From UBA6918 sp040754425 (GTDB lineage: Bacteria; Pseudomonadota; Gammaproteobacteria; Burkholderiales; Thiobacillaceae), in assembly GCA_040754425.1 (NCBI GenBank), contig JBFMCR010000040.1:12564-76563 (forward strand): DNA of 64,000 bases, in the 5' to 3' direction. The notes under the pieces are model-generated. The model was not told the origin of the DNA. It saw only the letters and a list, made by a program, of their open reading frames with translations, and did not search any database. Position numbers and translations under genes: made by a program. Positions 53,017 through 62,284 of this stretch are shown here, piece after piece. Every line of letters begins with the position of its first letter. The first letter of the stretch is position 1.

Positions 53017-55248
53017 TCAGTTGTAAAGCGCGGCAGGCAGCCAAAGCGCGATCTCGGGCCATATGTAGAGCATGACCATGGACACGATCACCAGGGCCAG
53101 GAAAGGCATGGAGCCGAGGAAGATCTGCGTCAGCGACACGTTAGGCGGCGCCACGCCCTTGAGGTAGAAGGCGGAAGGCGCCATCGGCGGCGACAGGAAG
53201 GAGGTCTGCAGATTGAGCGCCACCAGGATGCCGAAGAACAGCGGATCGATGCCGAAGTGCGACAGAAGCGGCACGAAGATGGGCATGAAGATCACGATGA
53301 TTTCGGTCCATTCCAGCGGCCAGCCCAGCAGGAAAATGATCAGCTGGGTGAGGATGAGGAACTGGATCGGCGTCATGTTGAGCGACAGCACCCAATCCTC
53401 CACCACCTGGTGCCCGCCCAGCAGCGAGAACGCGGCCGAGTAGATGCTGGCGCCCACGAACAGCCAGCACACCATGGTCGAAGTCTTGGCAGTGAGGAAC
53501 ACCGACTCCTTGAGCATGGGGACGAGCTTGACCTGCCAACTGGCGAGCACGGCCCAGGCCAGGAAGGCGAGCATGGAAATCCAGCCCAGCACCGGCGGCA
53601 CAGGCTGCGCCAGCACATGGAGCTTGTGCAGGGCGAACCACACGATCGAGGCGAGGAACAGCCCCCACAGCACCAGCCAGCTCGGCCACCATTTCCTGCG
53701 CAGTTCGCGCGGTTTTTCCAGGGCCATGTAGATCGCCGCCAGAATGAAGCCCCCCAGCGCGCCGATGGCGGCTGCCTCGGAGGGCGTGGCCAGGCCGAAC
53801 ACGATGGAACCGAGCACGCCCAGGATCATCACCGCCAGCGGAAAGAAGGAAGTGAGCAGCATGCGGAACACTTCCAGGCGCGGGAAGTCGAGCAGGAAAT
53901 AGATTATTGCCAGGATGATGAAGCCGATGGCCAGGGTTTCCCAGAACGCGGCAGGGGCCGGGATGCGGTCGCTTCCGGTGTCCGTCGCACCGGCTTCTTC
54001 CAGCGGGGGAGGCTGCAGGCTGTCGGCGGATTGGGCGGATGCGGTTTCGGCAGGCGCCGGCGGCTCCTGCAGGCCCGCGGGCTCTTCCGATGCCGGCGGT
54101 TCTTCCAACAAGGGCGGTTCGGCAAGCGGCGGCTCTTCCAGGGCAGGCGGTTCGGAAATGCCGGGGGCGGCTTCGACGCTTTCCGCTTCAGCCGGCGGTT
54201 CGGAAATGCCTGGGCCCGGTTCCATATCCTCGCTGCGCTCGCCGGAATTGCGCGTTTCGCCGGAGAATCCCATTTCCTGCAGACTGGAGGTGTCGAAACT
54301 TTCCTTGGGCTGGGTCATGGAGTTCCAGGCCAGCCCCATGACGAGAATGAAGACCAGTGCCGGCAGGCTGGCCACCAGCAGTTCCCTGCCGGCGAGCCTG
54401 CAGGACATGCATTTGCCGGTGAACACCTCGCGCACCAGGGCGGGCAGGGCAAAGCGGCCATAGCGCTCCTGCATCTGCTGCATGTGCGGCGGCAGGGGGA
54501 CGATACGCTCCTCCCTTTTGAGCGGCGGCGCCCAGTGCGGCTTGAGCTTGGCCACCACCACGACGTAGATGATGTAAAGGGTGGCAAGCATCAGGCCGGG
54601 GAAAAAGGCGCCGGCATACAGCCGCACCACCGATTCGCCGGCGGTGGCGCCGTAGACGATGAGCATGATGGAGGGCGGGATGAGGATGCCCAGCGTGCCG
54701 CCGGCGGCAATGACACCCGACGACAGCTTGGTGTCGTAGCCGGCGCGCAGCATCGCCGGCAGCGCCAGCAGGCCCATCAGTGTCACGACCGCGCCGACGA
54801 TGCCGGTGGCGGTGGCGAAGATGGCGCAGGTCACCAGGGTGGCGACCGCGAGCGAGCCGGGGATGCGTGCCGTGGCGATGTGGATGGCGTGGAACAGCTT
54901 CTTGATCAGGTTTGCCCGTTCCACCAGGTAACCCATGAACAGGAACAGCGGCACGGCGATGAGCACATCGCTGCTCATCACCCCGTAGGTTCGTTGCACC
55001 GCCAGATCCAGGGTCTGCTGCACGGCCGTGTCGGGATTGACGGAACGGTAGGCAAACCAGGTGAACATCACCCCCATGCCCATGAGGGTGAAGGCGCTGG
55101 GGAAGCCCATCATCATTGCCACCACGATGAGGGCGAGCATGATCATGCCGATATGGCCGTTGGTCAGGTGGCCCCAGGGGGTGAAGATGGCGATGGCCAG
55201 CAGCACGATGGCCATGAGGCCGAAGCCGAAGTAGAGTTCCTTTTTCAT
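53017..55248 (-). CDS. TRAP transporter large permease (DctM) with a Pro/Glu-rich insertion
   Basis: A 743-residue membrane protein, against about 430 for a standard DctM. The N-terminal half (residues 1-240) and C-terminal half (about 430-740) carry the DctM features VPLFLFMGYLVERANLI, GGTLGILIPPSIMLIVYG and FLLGWPLEWTEIIVIFMPIF. Between them, around residues 310-425 (53970-54318), is a low-complexity stretch of EPP repeats such as ISEPPALEEPPLAEPPLLEE. Extra membrane segments surround it. The gene overlaps dctQ by 4 bases. The insertion is unusual; the protein is probably still a permease. Confidence 0.88.
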   Translation of the reverse strand: MKKELYFGFGLMAIVLLAIAIFTPWGHLTNGHIGMIMLALIVVAMMMGFPSAFTLMGMGVMFTWFAYRSVNPDTAVQQTLDLAVQRTYGVMSSDVLIAVPLFLFMGYLVERANLIKKLFHAIHIATARIPGSLAVATLVTCAIFATATGIVGAVVTLMGLLALPAMLRAGYDTKLSSGVIAAGGTLGILIPPSIMLIVYGATAGESVVRLYAGAFFPGLMLATLYIIYVVVVAKLKPHWAPPLKREERIVPLPPHMQQMQERYGRFALPALVREVFTGKCMSCRLAGRELLVASLPALVFILVMGLAWNSMTQPKESFDTSSLQEMGFSGETRNSGERSEDMEPGPGISEPPAEAESVEAAPGISEPPALEEPPLAEPPLLEEPPASEEPAGLQEPPAPAETASAQSADSLQPPPLEEAGATDTGSDRIPAPAAFWETLAIGFIILAIIYFLLDFPRLEVFRMLLTSFFPLAVMILGVLGSIVFGLATPSEAAAIGALGGFILAAIYMALEKPRELRRKWWPSWLVLWGLFLASIVWFALHKLHVLAQPVPPVLGWISMLAFLAWAVLASWQVKLVPMLKESVFLTAKTSTMVCWLFVGASIYSAAFSLLGGHQVVEDWVLSLNMTPIQFLILTQLIIFLLGWPLEWTEIIVIFMPIFVPLLSHFGIDPLFFGILVALNLQTSFLSPPMAPSAFYLKGVAPPNVSLTQIFLGSMPFLALVIVSMVMLYIWPEIALWLPAALYN

Positions 55249-55841
55249 GCACGGCCCTCTTTCTCCAGCACTTCGACTTCATCCTGGACCATGGCCTTGA
55301 GTTCTTCCACGTCGATTTCTTCCACGTCTTTCTGGCGCGGCGGCCATGCCCCATCCCGCAGGCAGATGACGCAGCGCAGGATTTCCACCAGGCCCTGCAG
55401 GAAAAGCAGGGCGCCTGCGGCAGGAATCACGAACTTGAAAGGGTAAAGCGGCAGCGGTTCGGGGCTGAAGGTGTTTTCCCGGATCGCCAGGGACTCATTG
55501 GCATAGATCCAGCCGGCCCAGGTCAGCGCGAGCACGCCGGGCAGGTAGAAGATGATGAACAGCGCGAGATCGATGCCGGCCTGGGTGCGCGGGGAAAACT
55601 CGCCGTAAAGGATGTCGCCGCGCACATGGCCCTGGTGTGCCAGGGTATAGGCGCCCGCCATCATGAAGAGGATGCCGTAGAGCATGATCTGCGCGTCCAG
55701 CGCCCAGGCGTGGGGATGGTTCAAAATGTAGCGGGAAAGCACTTCCCAGGAGACCAGCAAGGTCAACAACACGATCGACCAGGCGAAAAAGCGTCCCACG
55801 AACGTGGACAGGCGGTCGACCGCCAGCAAAAGCTTCTGCAT
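55245..55841 (-). CDS. TRAP transporter small permease (DctQ)
   Basis: A 198-residue protein with four membrane segments (IVLLTLLVSWEVLSRYILN, IMLYGILFMMAGAYTLAH, LALFIIFYLPGVLALTWAGW, PAAGALLFLQGLVEILRCVI), the DctQ pattern. The C-terminus is acidic (EEIDVEELKAMVQDEVEVLEKEG). It lies between dctP and dctM, the usual P-Q-M order, and overlaps dctM by 4 bases. Confidence 0.9.
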   Translation of the reverse strand: MQKLLLAVDRLSTFVGRFFAWSIVLLTLLVSWEVLSRYILNHPHAWALDAQIMLYGILFMMAGAYTLAHQGHVRGDILYGEFSPRTQAGIDLALFIIFYLPGVLALTWAGWIYANESLAIRENTFSPEPLPLYPFKFVIPAAGALLFLQGLVEILRCVICLRDGAWPPRQKDVEEIDVEELKAMVQDEVEVLEKEGRA

Positions 55842-55898
55842 AGGAAAGCCTATAAGGAAAGACCGCCGGCAAGAGCCGGCGGCAAATCATCGTGTCGA

Positions 55899-57056
55899 TC
55901 AACCCCTCTTCTTGCCGAAGAAGTGGTTGTACGCCATCTTGTAATCGACGTTGGTGTCGTTCTGCCAGCGCGCTGCGCGCTGCGCAAAGGCGCGCATGGA
56001 ATCGAGCACTTTCTTGAACGAGGGGTTCTCCGCGCTCTTGGCCGCCATGATCTTGTCCCATGCCTGCAGCTGCTTCCTGAGGATGGCATCTGGGGTCTTG
56101 TAGAACTTGACGCCCTTCTTGGTGCTCATTTCGATGTAGTCCTTGGAATAGCGGTCGATCGCCTTCCACGACATGTCGGCCGAGGCGGCCTCGAGGGCAT
56201 GCTTGATGATGGCCTTGTGCTCGGGGTTGAGGCTGTCATATTTCTTCTTGTTGAACAGCACCTCGAACTGCTCGCTGCATTGGTGGAAGCTCTGCAGCAT
56301 GCAGACCTTGGCCACGTCGGGGAAGCCCAGCAGGTTGTCAGAGGAGGCATTGTTGAACTCGGCCGCGTCGAGCAGGCCGCGGTCCATGGCCGGCACGATC
56401 TCGCCGCCGGGCAGCGGGTTGACCGCAGCGCCAAGGTCCTTGTACATGTCGACGGCGAGGCCCACGGTGCGGAACTTGAGGCCCCGCATCTGCTCGGCCT
56501 TGGTGATGGGCTTCTTGAACCAGCCGAAAGGCTGGGTTGGCATCGGGCCGTAGAGCATGGAGACGACGTCCATGTTCAGGTCCTTGTAGATCTCGTCCAG
56601 CAGTTCCTTGCCGCCGCCGTAGTAGTGCCAGGCGAGCACCATGTTGGCGTCCATGCCGAAGGCCGGACCCGAGCCCCATAGCGCCACGGCGGAGTTCTTG
56701 CCGTACCAATAGGCCACCACGCCGTGGCCGCCGTCGAGCGTGCCCTTGTTCACGGCATCCAGAAGGCCGAAGGCAGGCACGACCGCACCGGCCGGCAGCA
56801 CTTCCATCTTGAGTTCCTTGCCGGACATGGCGTTGATCTTGTTGGCAAAGTCAACGGCATATTCGTGGAAGATGTCCTTGGCCGGCCAGGTACTCTGGAA
56901 GCGCAGATTGATCGGTCCTGCGGCCTTGACGATGGCCGGGAATCCCAGCGCGGTCGCGCCGGTGGCCGTGGCGGCGCCCAGGAATTTGCGGCGGCTGATT
57001 TTGGCTTCCGGTTTTTCCGCAGGCTGGTTGTTGGTTTGGCTGTCTTTCTTGCTCAT
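55899..57056 (-). CDS. TRAP transporter substrate-binding protein (DctP), Tat signal
   Basis: A 385-residue periplasmic binding protein. The N-terminus ISRRKFLGAATATGATALGF is a twin-arginine signal. LRFQSTWPAKDIFHEYAVDF and the conserved GLKFRTVGLAVDMYKDLGA with the arginine that pairs with the substrate carboxylate mark the DctP/TakP family of 2-oxo or hydroxy-acid receptors. Ligand is unknown; neighbours point to C2-C4 oxo or hydroxy acids. A ribosome-binding GAGGAG precedes the ATG. Confidence 0.92.
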   Translation of the reverse strand: MSKKDSQTNNQPAEKPEAKISRRKFLGAATATGATALGFPAIVKAAGPINLRFQSTWPAKDIFHEYAVDFANKINAMSGKELKMEVLPAGAVVPAFGLLDAVNKGTLDGGHGVVAYWYGKNSAVALWGSGPAFGMDANMVLAWHYYGGGKELLDEIYKDLNMDVVSMLYGPMPTQPFGWFKKPITKAEQMRGLKFRTVGLAVDMYKDLGAAVNPLPGGEIVPAMDRGLLDAAEFNNASSDNLLGFPDVAKVCMLQSFHQCSEQFEVLFNKKKYDSLNPEHKAIIKHALEAASADMSWKAIDRYSKDYIEMSTKKGVKFYKTPDAILRKQLQAWDKIMAAKSAENPSFKKVLDSMRAFAQRAARWQNDTNVDYKMAYNHFFGKKRG

Positions 57057-57286
57057 TTCAGTCTCCTCGCTTTGTTATGGGTTTACAGCAAATACAACAA
57101 TAGTCCAGCTTGAGATGGCCGGCAAATCCCCCCCTGACCACATTTGTTTTCATATCGTGGAAACCCGTGTGGAAAAAGGGTTTTTGTGCCTGTCGGTCGA
57201 GTTGCAAAAACGCATCAGCCGTCGTTTTCCACCGCCAGTTCCGGAATGTGGTTGAAGGCGATACGCATGGGCGCCGAGCCGATGCC

Positions 57287-58435
57287 CTAGTGCGCCGCGC
57301 CGAAATGCACGGCGTTGGGGCCGAAGCGCCGGTTGATCTGGTCCAGGGCAAGGGACAGGCCCTCGCCCTGGCGGTCCTCTTCGAACAGGTCGCGCGAGAT
57401 GCAGCGCTGCTCGGTAAGTTCCGACAGCACCACGCCTATCTTCATGGGGCGTGCGGCATGGCGCGGGCGTCTTTCCCACAGACCGGCCAGCACGTGGTTG
57501 AACTTGAAGGTGTCGGCATGCGGCGCGAAGCGGGTTTGTTCGGCAAAGCGCTCGCCGTCCTGATAGCGTACGTGCACGCCCATGGCGCCGGCGTAATAGC
57601 CGTAATGTCGCAGGCGCATGGCGGCCTTGTGCAGCAGGCGGTAGAGCACGGCAAGCGCGGATTCGTCGTTGCGCATCTCCGGCGGCAAGACATGCGAGTG
57701 GCCGACAGTGGAGCGCTGCGTGGGCAGGGGCGGCAGCGCCTCGCCGCGCAGCTTGGCGAGATAGCGTTCGCCCTCGATGCCGCCCCAGGCCAGCCGGAAC
57801 TTCTCCGGCGGCGCATTGCACAACTGCTCCACGGTGTGGATGCCGACGCGGTTCAGGCGCTTTTCCATGCCGCGGCTGATGCCGTTCAAGTCGGTCAGTT
57901 CCAGCTTGTAAAGAATGTGCGGCAGGTCATGCGGTCGGATGAGTTCGAGGCCGTCGGGCTTCTTGAAATTGGACGCGGTCTTGGCCAGGAAGCGGTTGGG
58001 CGCGATACCGATGGAACAGTGCATGACTTCGCCGGCCCGTTCGTAGATCGTGCGCTTGATCTGGCGCGCGAGCTCAAGCGCGTGCTCTTCCCGGGTGTGG
58101 CGGCCGGTGAGGTCCAGCGCCATTTCGTCGATGGACAGCACGGCTGCCACCGGATAGCAGGATTCCACCGCCTCGACGATTTTGTGGTGCATTTCCACGT
58201 ACACCGAGGGCCGCGCCTGCACGAACTGGATACCCTTGCAGCGCTTTCTCGCCTCCCACACCGGTGTGCCGGTCTTGATGCCGAACCGCTTGGCCTGGAT
58301 GCTGGCGGCGATGCAGCAGGTGGTTTCCGCCAGCACCGGCAGCACCCCCACAGGCAGACCGCGCAGGGCCGGGTCGAGCTGCTGCTCGACCGAGGCGAAG
58401 AAGGAATTGAGGTCGACGTAGAGCGAGTGGAACAT
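57287..58435 (-). CDS. Y-family DNA polymerase, shortened by an in-frame TAG
   Basis: A 382-residue DinB/UmuC-like translesion polymerase. YVDLNSFFASVEQ carries the first metal Asp, and SIDEMALDLTG the Asp-Glu pair. GIAPNRFLAKTASNFKKPDG and the helix-hairpin-helix region LTDLNGISRGMEKRL follow, and a little-finger domain extends to the end. The frame stops at TAG (57287-57289), but the same frame continues for 22 codons, GIGSAPMRIAFNHIPELA and so on, to TGA at 57215-57217. Relatives end with a similar AxGSAPMRIAF segment. A single Glu-to-stop change would explain this. Catalytic residues are intact, so activity may persist. Confidence 0.88.
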   Translation of the reverse strand: MFHSLYVDLNSFFASVEQQLDPALRGLPVGVLPVLAETTCCIAASIQAKRFGIKTGTPVWEARKRCKGIQFVQARPSVYVEMHHKIVEAVESCYPVAAVLSIDEMALDLTGRHTREEHALELARQIKRTIYERAGEVMHCSIGIAPNRFLAKTASNFKKPDGLELIRPHDLPHILYKLELTDLNGISRGMEKRLNRVGIHTVEQLCNAPPEKFRLAWGGIEGERYLAKLRGEALPPLPTQRSTVGHSHVLPPEMRNDESALAVLYRLLHKAAMRLRHYGYYAGAMGVHVRYQDGERFAEQTRFAPHADTFKFNHVLAGLWERRPRHAARPMKIGVVLSELTEQRCISRDLFEEDRQGEGLSLALDQINRRFGPNAVHFGAAH

Positions 58436-58502
58436 TCGGGCATTCCCTCTTGGGGAATCTGAATTCTAGCCCGGCAAACAGAACGCGGAGAAAACCTTTT
58501 TG

Positions 58503-58580
58503 ACAGGGAGGAAGGGGAGGTTAAGGGAGGGGAAAATAATAAAGATTTCCTCCCCTTCCTCTCTTGCCTCCCTGTTAATG
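58503..58580. repeat. Palindromic element related to the 51.9-kb repeat
   Basis: ACAGGGAGGAAGGGGAGGTT is followed by an AT-rich loop (GGAAAATAATAAAGATTT) and CCTCCCCTTCCTCTCTTGCCTCCC, then TGTTAATGCTTTTGA. The layout and flanks resemble one copy of the 51865-52077 element. It lies between the Y-family polymerase and aminotransferase genes, both on the minus strand. It could act as a weak terminator but looks like a dispersed repeat. Confidence 0.7.
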
Positions 58581-58601
58581 CTTTTGACTGTGATTGTGAA
58601 C

Positions 58602-59801
58602 TTATGCCAGTGCCTTGGCCATTCTTGCCAGCGCGTTTTCCAGGTTGGCGTTGGAGGTGGCAAACGACAAACGGAGGTAGCCGTCGGCGCCGAAGGCGGA
58701 GCCGGGCACCACGGCCACGCCGGCTTCCAGCAGCAGGTATTCGGTCAGCGCGAGGTCGGTGGCCTCTTTGATCCTGCCGGTAGAGTGCATGCGCGCCGCA
58801 GCTTCGCGCGCGTCGGGGAAGGCGTAGAAGGCGCCGCCGGCGTCCAGGCACTTCAGGCCTGGGATGGCGTTGAGTCCGTCCACCACCAGGCGGTGGCGCT
58901 GGCGGAAGGCCGCCATCATCGGCGCCATGCAGCCCTGGTCGCCGTTGAGTGCCGCTTCCGCCGCCACCTGCGAGATCGAGGTTGGGTTGGAGGTGGACTG
59001 CGACTGGATGTTGGTCATGGCCTGGATGATGGCCTCGGGGCCGGCGGCATAGCCGATGCGCCAGCCGGTCATCGAGTAGGCCTTGGACACGCCGTTCAGC
59101 ACCAGGGTGCGCTCATAGAGGTCGGGGCAGGCGTTGAGGATGTTGACGAAGGGCGCATCGTTCAGACGGATGTGCTCGTACATGTCGTCGGTGGCGATGA
59201 GTACGCGCGGGTGTTTCCGCAACACCTCGCCCAGGCCCGCCAGTTCTTCTTTCGTGTACACCGCGCCGGTGGGGTTGCTCGGACTGTTGATGACGAAAAG
59301 CTTGGTCCTGGGGGTGATGGCGGCTTCGAGCTGGGCGGGGGTGATCTTGAAGCCCTGTTCGATGCCGGCGGAGACGATCACCGGCCTGGCGTCGGCCAGC
59401 AGCACCATGTCCGGGTAGGACACCCAGTAGGGTGCCGGAATGACGACTTCGTCGCCGGCATCGAGCACGGCCTGGGCCAGGTTGTAGAAGCTCTGCTTGC
59501 CGCCGCAGGAGACGAGAATCTGCTTGGGCGTGTAGGCAAGTGCGTTGTCGCGCCGGAACTTGGCGATGACGGCTTTTTTCAGGCCCGGGGTGCCGTCCAC
59601 CGCGGTGTACTTGGTGAAGCCCTGTCTGATCGCCTCGATCGCCGCCTGCTTGATGTGCTCGGGGGTGTCGAAATCGGGTTCGCCTGCGCCCAGCCCGATG
59701 ATGTCGCGGCCTTCGGCCTTGAGCGCGGCGGCGCGGGCGGTGACCGCGAGGGTGGGGGAGGGCTTGATCGACTGGACGCGACGGGAGAGCAGGGGGTTCA
59801 T
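58602..59801 (-). CDS. aspC: Pyridoxal-phosphate aminotransferase, aspartate aminotransferase type
   Basis: A 399-residue class I aminotransferase. LGAGEPDFDTPEHIKQAA is the typical substrate-binding start, INSPSNPTGAVYTKEEL the Asn region, TDDMYEHI follows, and the PLP lysine is in LNGVSKAYSMTGWRIGYA. It ends with GSAFGADGYLRLSFATS holding the substrate-carboxylate Arg. It is close to the AspC/AATase subgroup Ib found in many bacteria. Substrate range (aspartate, possibly prephenate) is not provable. It is divergent from uvrB with a 91-base gap. Confidence 0.92.
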   Translation of the reverse strand: MNPLLSRRVQSIKPSPTLAVTARAAALKAEGRDIIGLGAGEPDFDTPEHIKQAAIEAIRQGFTKYTAVDGTPGLKKAVIAKFRRDNALAYTPKQILVSCGGKQSFYNLAQAVLDAGDEVVIPAPYWVSYPDMVLLADARPVIVSAGIEQGFKITPAQLEAAITPRTKLFVINSPSNPTGAVYTKEELAGLGEVLRKHPRVLIATDDMYEHIRLNDAPFVNILNACPDLYERTLVLNGVSKAYSMTGWRIGYAAGPEAIIQAMTNIQSQSTSNPTSISQVAAEAALNGDQGCMAPMMAAFRQRHRLVVDGLNAIPGLKCLDAGGAFYAFPDAREAAARMHSTGRIKEATDLALTEYLLLEAGVAVVPGSAFGADGYLRLSFATSNANLENALARMAKALA

Positions 59802-59892
59802 GGTTTAGCGATTGGTCAAAGCGTAAAATGCCTGTTTTTGCGCGCGCATTTCGTCGGACTGAAATATTGCGCGAAACCGGCGAATTCTACCC

Positions 59893-61929
59893 GTGATTCT
59901 GACCTTCCCCAATAGCCCCTACCGCCTGCACGAACCTTTCCCTCCCGCGGGCGACCAGCCCGAGGCCATCCGCCTGCTGGTCGAGGGCCTGGAGGACGGC
60001 CTCGCCTTCCAGACCCTGCTCGGCGTGACCGGCTCCGGCAAGACCTACACCATGGCCAACGTCATCGCCCGCGCTGGGCGCCCGGCGCTGATCCTGGCGC
60101 CGAACAAGACGCTGGCCGCGCAGCTGTACGCGGAGATGCGCGAGTTCTTTCCCGAGAACGCGGTCGAGTACTTCGTCTCCTACTACGACTACTACCAGCC
60201 CGAGGCCTACGTGCCCTCGCGCGATTTGTTCATCGAAAAGGACTCCAGCATCAACGAGCACATCGAGCAGATGCGGCTCTCCGCCACCAAGGCGCTGATG
60301 GAGCGCAAGGACACCATCATCGTGGCTACGGTGTCCTGCATCTACGGCATCGGCGACCCGGTCGACTACCACAGCATGATCCTGCATCTCAAACAGGGCG
60401 ACAGGCTGGAACAGCGCGAAATCCTGCAGCGCCTCTCCACCATGCAGTACGAGCGCAACGAGTTCGATTTCAACCGCGGCACCTTCCGCGTGAGGGGCGA
60501 CGTGATCGACGTGTTCCCGGCGGAAAACGCCGAGACCGCGCTCAGGATCAGCCTGTTCGACGACGAGATCGACAGCCTGTCGCTGTTCGACCCGCTGACC
60601 GGCCACATCGTCTCCAAAGTGCCGCGCTTTACCGTGTATCCGTCCAGCCATTACGTCACGCCGCGCGAAACCACGCTGCGCGCCATCGAGGCCATCAAGC
60701 TGGAACTGAAGGACCGGCTGGAATATTTCTACGCCAATCACAAGTTGGTCGAGGCGCAGCGCCTGGAGCAGCGCACCCGCTTCGACCTGGAAATGCTCAA
60801 CGAAATGGGTTTCTGCAAGGGCATCGAGAACTACTCGCGCCACCTCTCGGGGCGCAAGCCCGGCGAGCCGCCGCCGACGCTGATCGACTATCTGCCGCGC
60901 AATTCGCTCATGTTCATCGACGAGTCGCACGTCACCATCCCGCAGGTGGGCGGCATGTACAAGGGCGACCGCGCGCGCAAGGAGAATCTGGTCGAATACG
61001 GCTTCCGCCTGCCGTCAGCACTGGACAACCGCCCGCTCAAGTTCGACGAATTCGAGCGCCTGATGCCGCAGACCATTTTCGTTTCCGCCACGCCGGCGGA
61101 CTATGAGGCGGCGCACCAGGGCCAGGTGGTCGAGCAGGTGGTGCGGCCCACGGGTCTCGTCGACCCGGTGGTGGAAATCCGGCCGGTCGCGACCCAGGTC
61201 GATGACCTCTTGTCGGAAGCCAACAAGCGCATCGCCGTTGGCGAGCGCGTGCTGGTCACCACGCTCACCAAGCGCATGGCCGAGGATCTCACCGATTACT
61301 TGAACGAACACGGCGTCAAGGTGCGCTACCTGCATTCCGACATCGACACCGTGGAGCGGGTGGAGATCATCCGCGATTTGAGATTGGGCGTGTTCGACGT
61401 GCTGGTCGGCATCAACCTGTTGCGCGAGGGTCTGGACATCCCGGAAGTCTCGCTGGTGGCGATCCTCGACGCCGACAAGGAAGGCTTCCTGCGCTCCACG
61501 CGCTCGCTCATCCAGACCATCGGCCGCGCGGCGCGTCACCTCCACGGAACCGCCATCCTCTATGCCGACAAGGTCACCGACTCCATGCGCCGCGCCATCG
61601 ACGAGACCGAGCGCCGGCGCAAAAAACAGTTGGAGTTCAACGCCGCCCACGGCATCACCCCCAAGGGCGTGGAGAAGAAGATCAAGGACATCATCGAGGC
61701 CGCGGTGGACATGGAGTCCGCGCGCCTCGAACTCAAGGCCGCGCAGACCCTGGCGGCCTACCACCTCATGAGCGAGAAGGAGCTGGCGCGCGAAATGAAG
61801 CGCCTGGAAAAGGACATGCTCGATGCGGCCAGGAACCTGGAATTCGAAAAGGCGGCCGGACTGCGCGACGAGCTCGCCAAGCTCAAGCAGGTGATGTACG
61901 GCGCCGTGCCGCCGGACGAAACCTCTTAG
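59893..61929 (+). CDS. uvrB: Excinuclease ABC subunit B
   Basis: A 678-residue DNA repair helicase-like protein. Walker A GVTGSGKTYT, the damage-probing beta-hairpin YYDYYQPEAYVP, DESHVTIPQ, and the C-terminal UVR domain (MKRLEKDMLDAARNLEFEKA) are present. It loads onto damaged DNA with UvrA and recruits UvrC. The start is GTG 59893, giving MILTFPNSPYRLHEPFPPAGDQ as in other UvrB proteins. No clear SOS (LexA) box is seen in the short upstream gap. Confidence 0.96.
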   Translation: MILTFPNSPYRLHEPFPPAGDQPEAIRLLVEGLEDGLAFQTLLGVTGSGKTYTMANVIARAGRPALILAPNKTLAAQLYAEMREFFPENAVEYFVSYYDYYQPEAYVPSRDLFIEKDSSINEHIEQMRLSATKALMERKDTIIVATVSCIYGIGDPVDYHSMILHLKQGDRLEQREILQRLSTMQYERNEFDFNRGTFRVRGDVIDVFPAENAETALRISLFDDEIDSLSLFDPLTGHIVSKVPRFTVYPSSHYVTPRETTLRAIEAIKLELKDRLEYFYANHKLVEAQRLEQRTRFDLEMLNEMGFCKGIENYSRHLSGRKPGEPPPTLIDYLPRNSLMFIDESHVTIPQVGGMYKGDRARKENLVEYGFRLPSALDNRPLKFDEFERLMPQTIFVSATPADYEAAHQGQVVEQVVRPTGLVDPVVEIRPVATQVDDLLSEANKRIAVGERVLVTTLTKRMAEDLTDYLNEHGVKVRYLHSDIDTVERVEIIRDLRLGVFDVLVGINLLREGLDIPEVSLVAILDADKEGFLRSTRSLIQTIGRAARHLHGTAILYADKVTDSMRRAIDETERRRKKQLEFNAAHGITPKGVEKKIKDIIEAAVDMESARLELKAAQTLAAYHLMSEKELAREMKRLEKDMLDAARNLEFEKAAGLRDELAKLKQVMYGAVPPDETS

Positions 61930-62284
61930 CCCGCATTTTGCCTTTCTCCCGTTTGTCCACCTGGAACGGCCGTTCAGGGGAGGGCGGAATATTTCCCGTC
62001 TTTCCGTGTTTGCCCGAGAAAGCCTGGCGGCACAGGCATCGCAGCAAGGCGTGGACTCAGCGGCCGTATATGACCAAAGTCATATACAACTTTAGACATA
62101 TGTTTTTTGAGGGGTATTCGTCCGAGAAAGAGAACTGCGGGATTTGCAGCGTCTCCCGGCAGGGTGGAATTCATGGACAAGTCGAAAATCCGCAAACTTC
62201 TCGCAAAAAAGTCTTGGCAGGATGACTGGAAGCTGGGTGAGTTTGGTGTACAGCTTTGTTCATTTCTCACGAGGAGCATGGAAC
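61930..62284 (+). other. Intergenic region after uvrB
   Basis: A 355-base gap with no well-supported gene. It holds the palindrome at 62066-62087 and an AT-rich patch (ACTTTAGACATATGTTTTTTG). A small open frame at 62173-62346 (57 codons, starting MDKSKIRKLLAKKSWQDDW, with GGTGG upstream) overlaps the next gene in another frame; it could be a leader peptide but has no recognised relatives. Confidence 0.5.
62066..62087. promoter_or_regulatory. Perfect 9-bp-arm palindrome, possible operator
   Basis: GTATATGAC (62066-62074) and GTCATATAC (62079-62087) are exact inverted copies around CAAA. A partial echo GACATATG follows at 62094-62101. It lies about 200 bases upstream of the receiver-like gene. 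The symmetric AT-rich shape fits a dimeric regulator site. No T-run follows, so a terminator is unlikely. Confidence 0.55.

Noticed and set aside
51829..55446. 1205-residue plus-strand open frame
   Set aside because: It is antisense to the GlxR-type and TRAP genes and has a His/Gln/Gly-rich composition typical of GC-rich shadow frames.
59802..59892. LexA box for uvrB
   Set aside because: No CTGT-N8-ACAG match in the short gap before the start codon.
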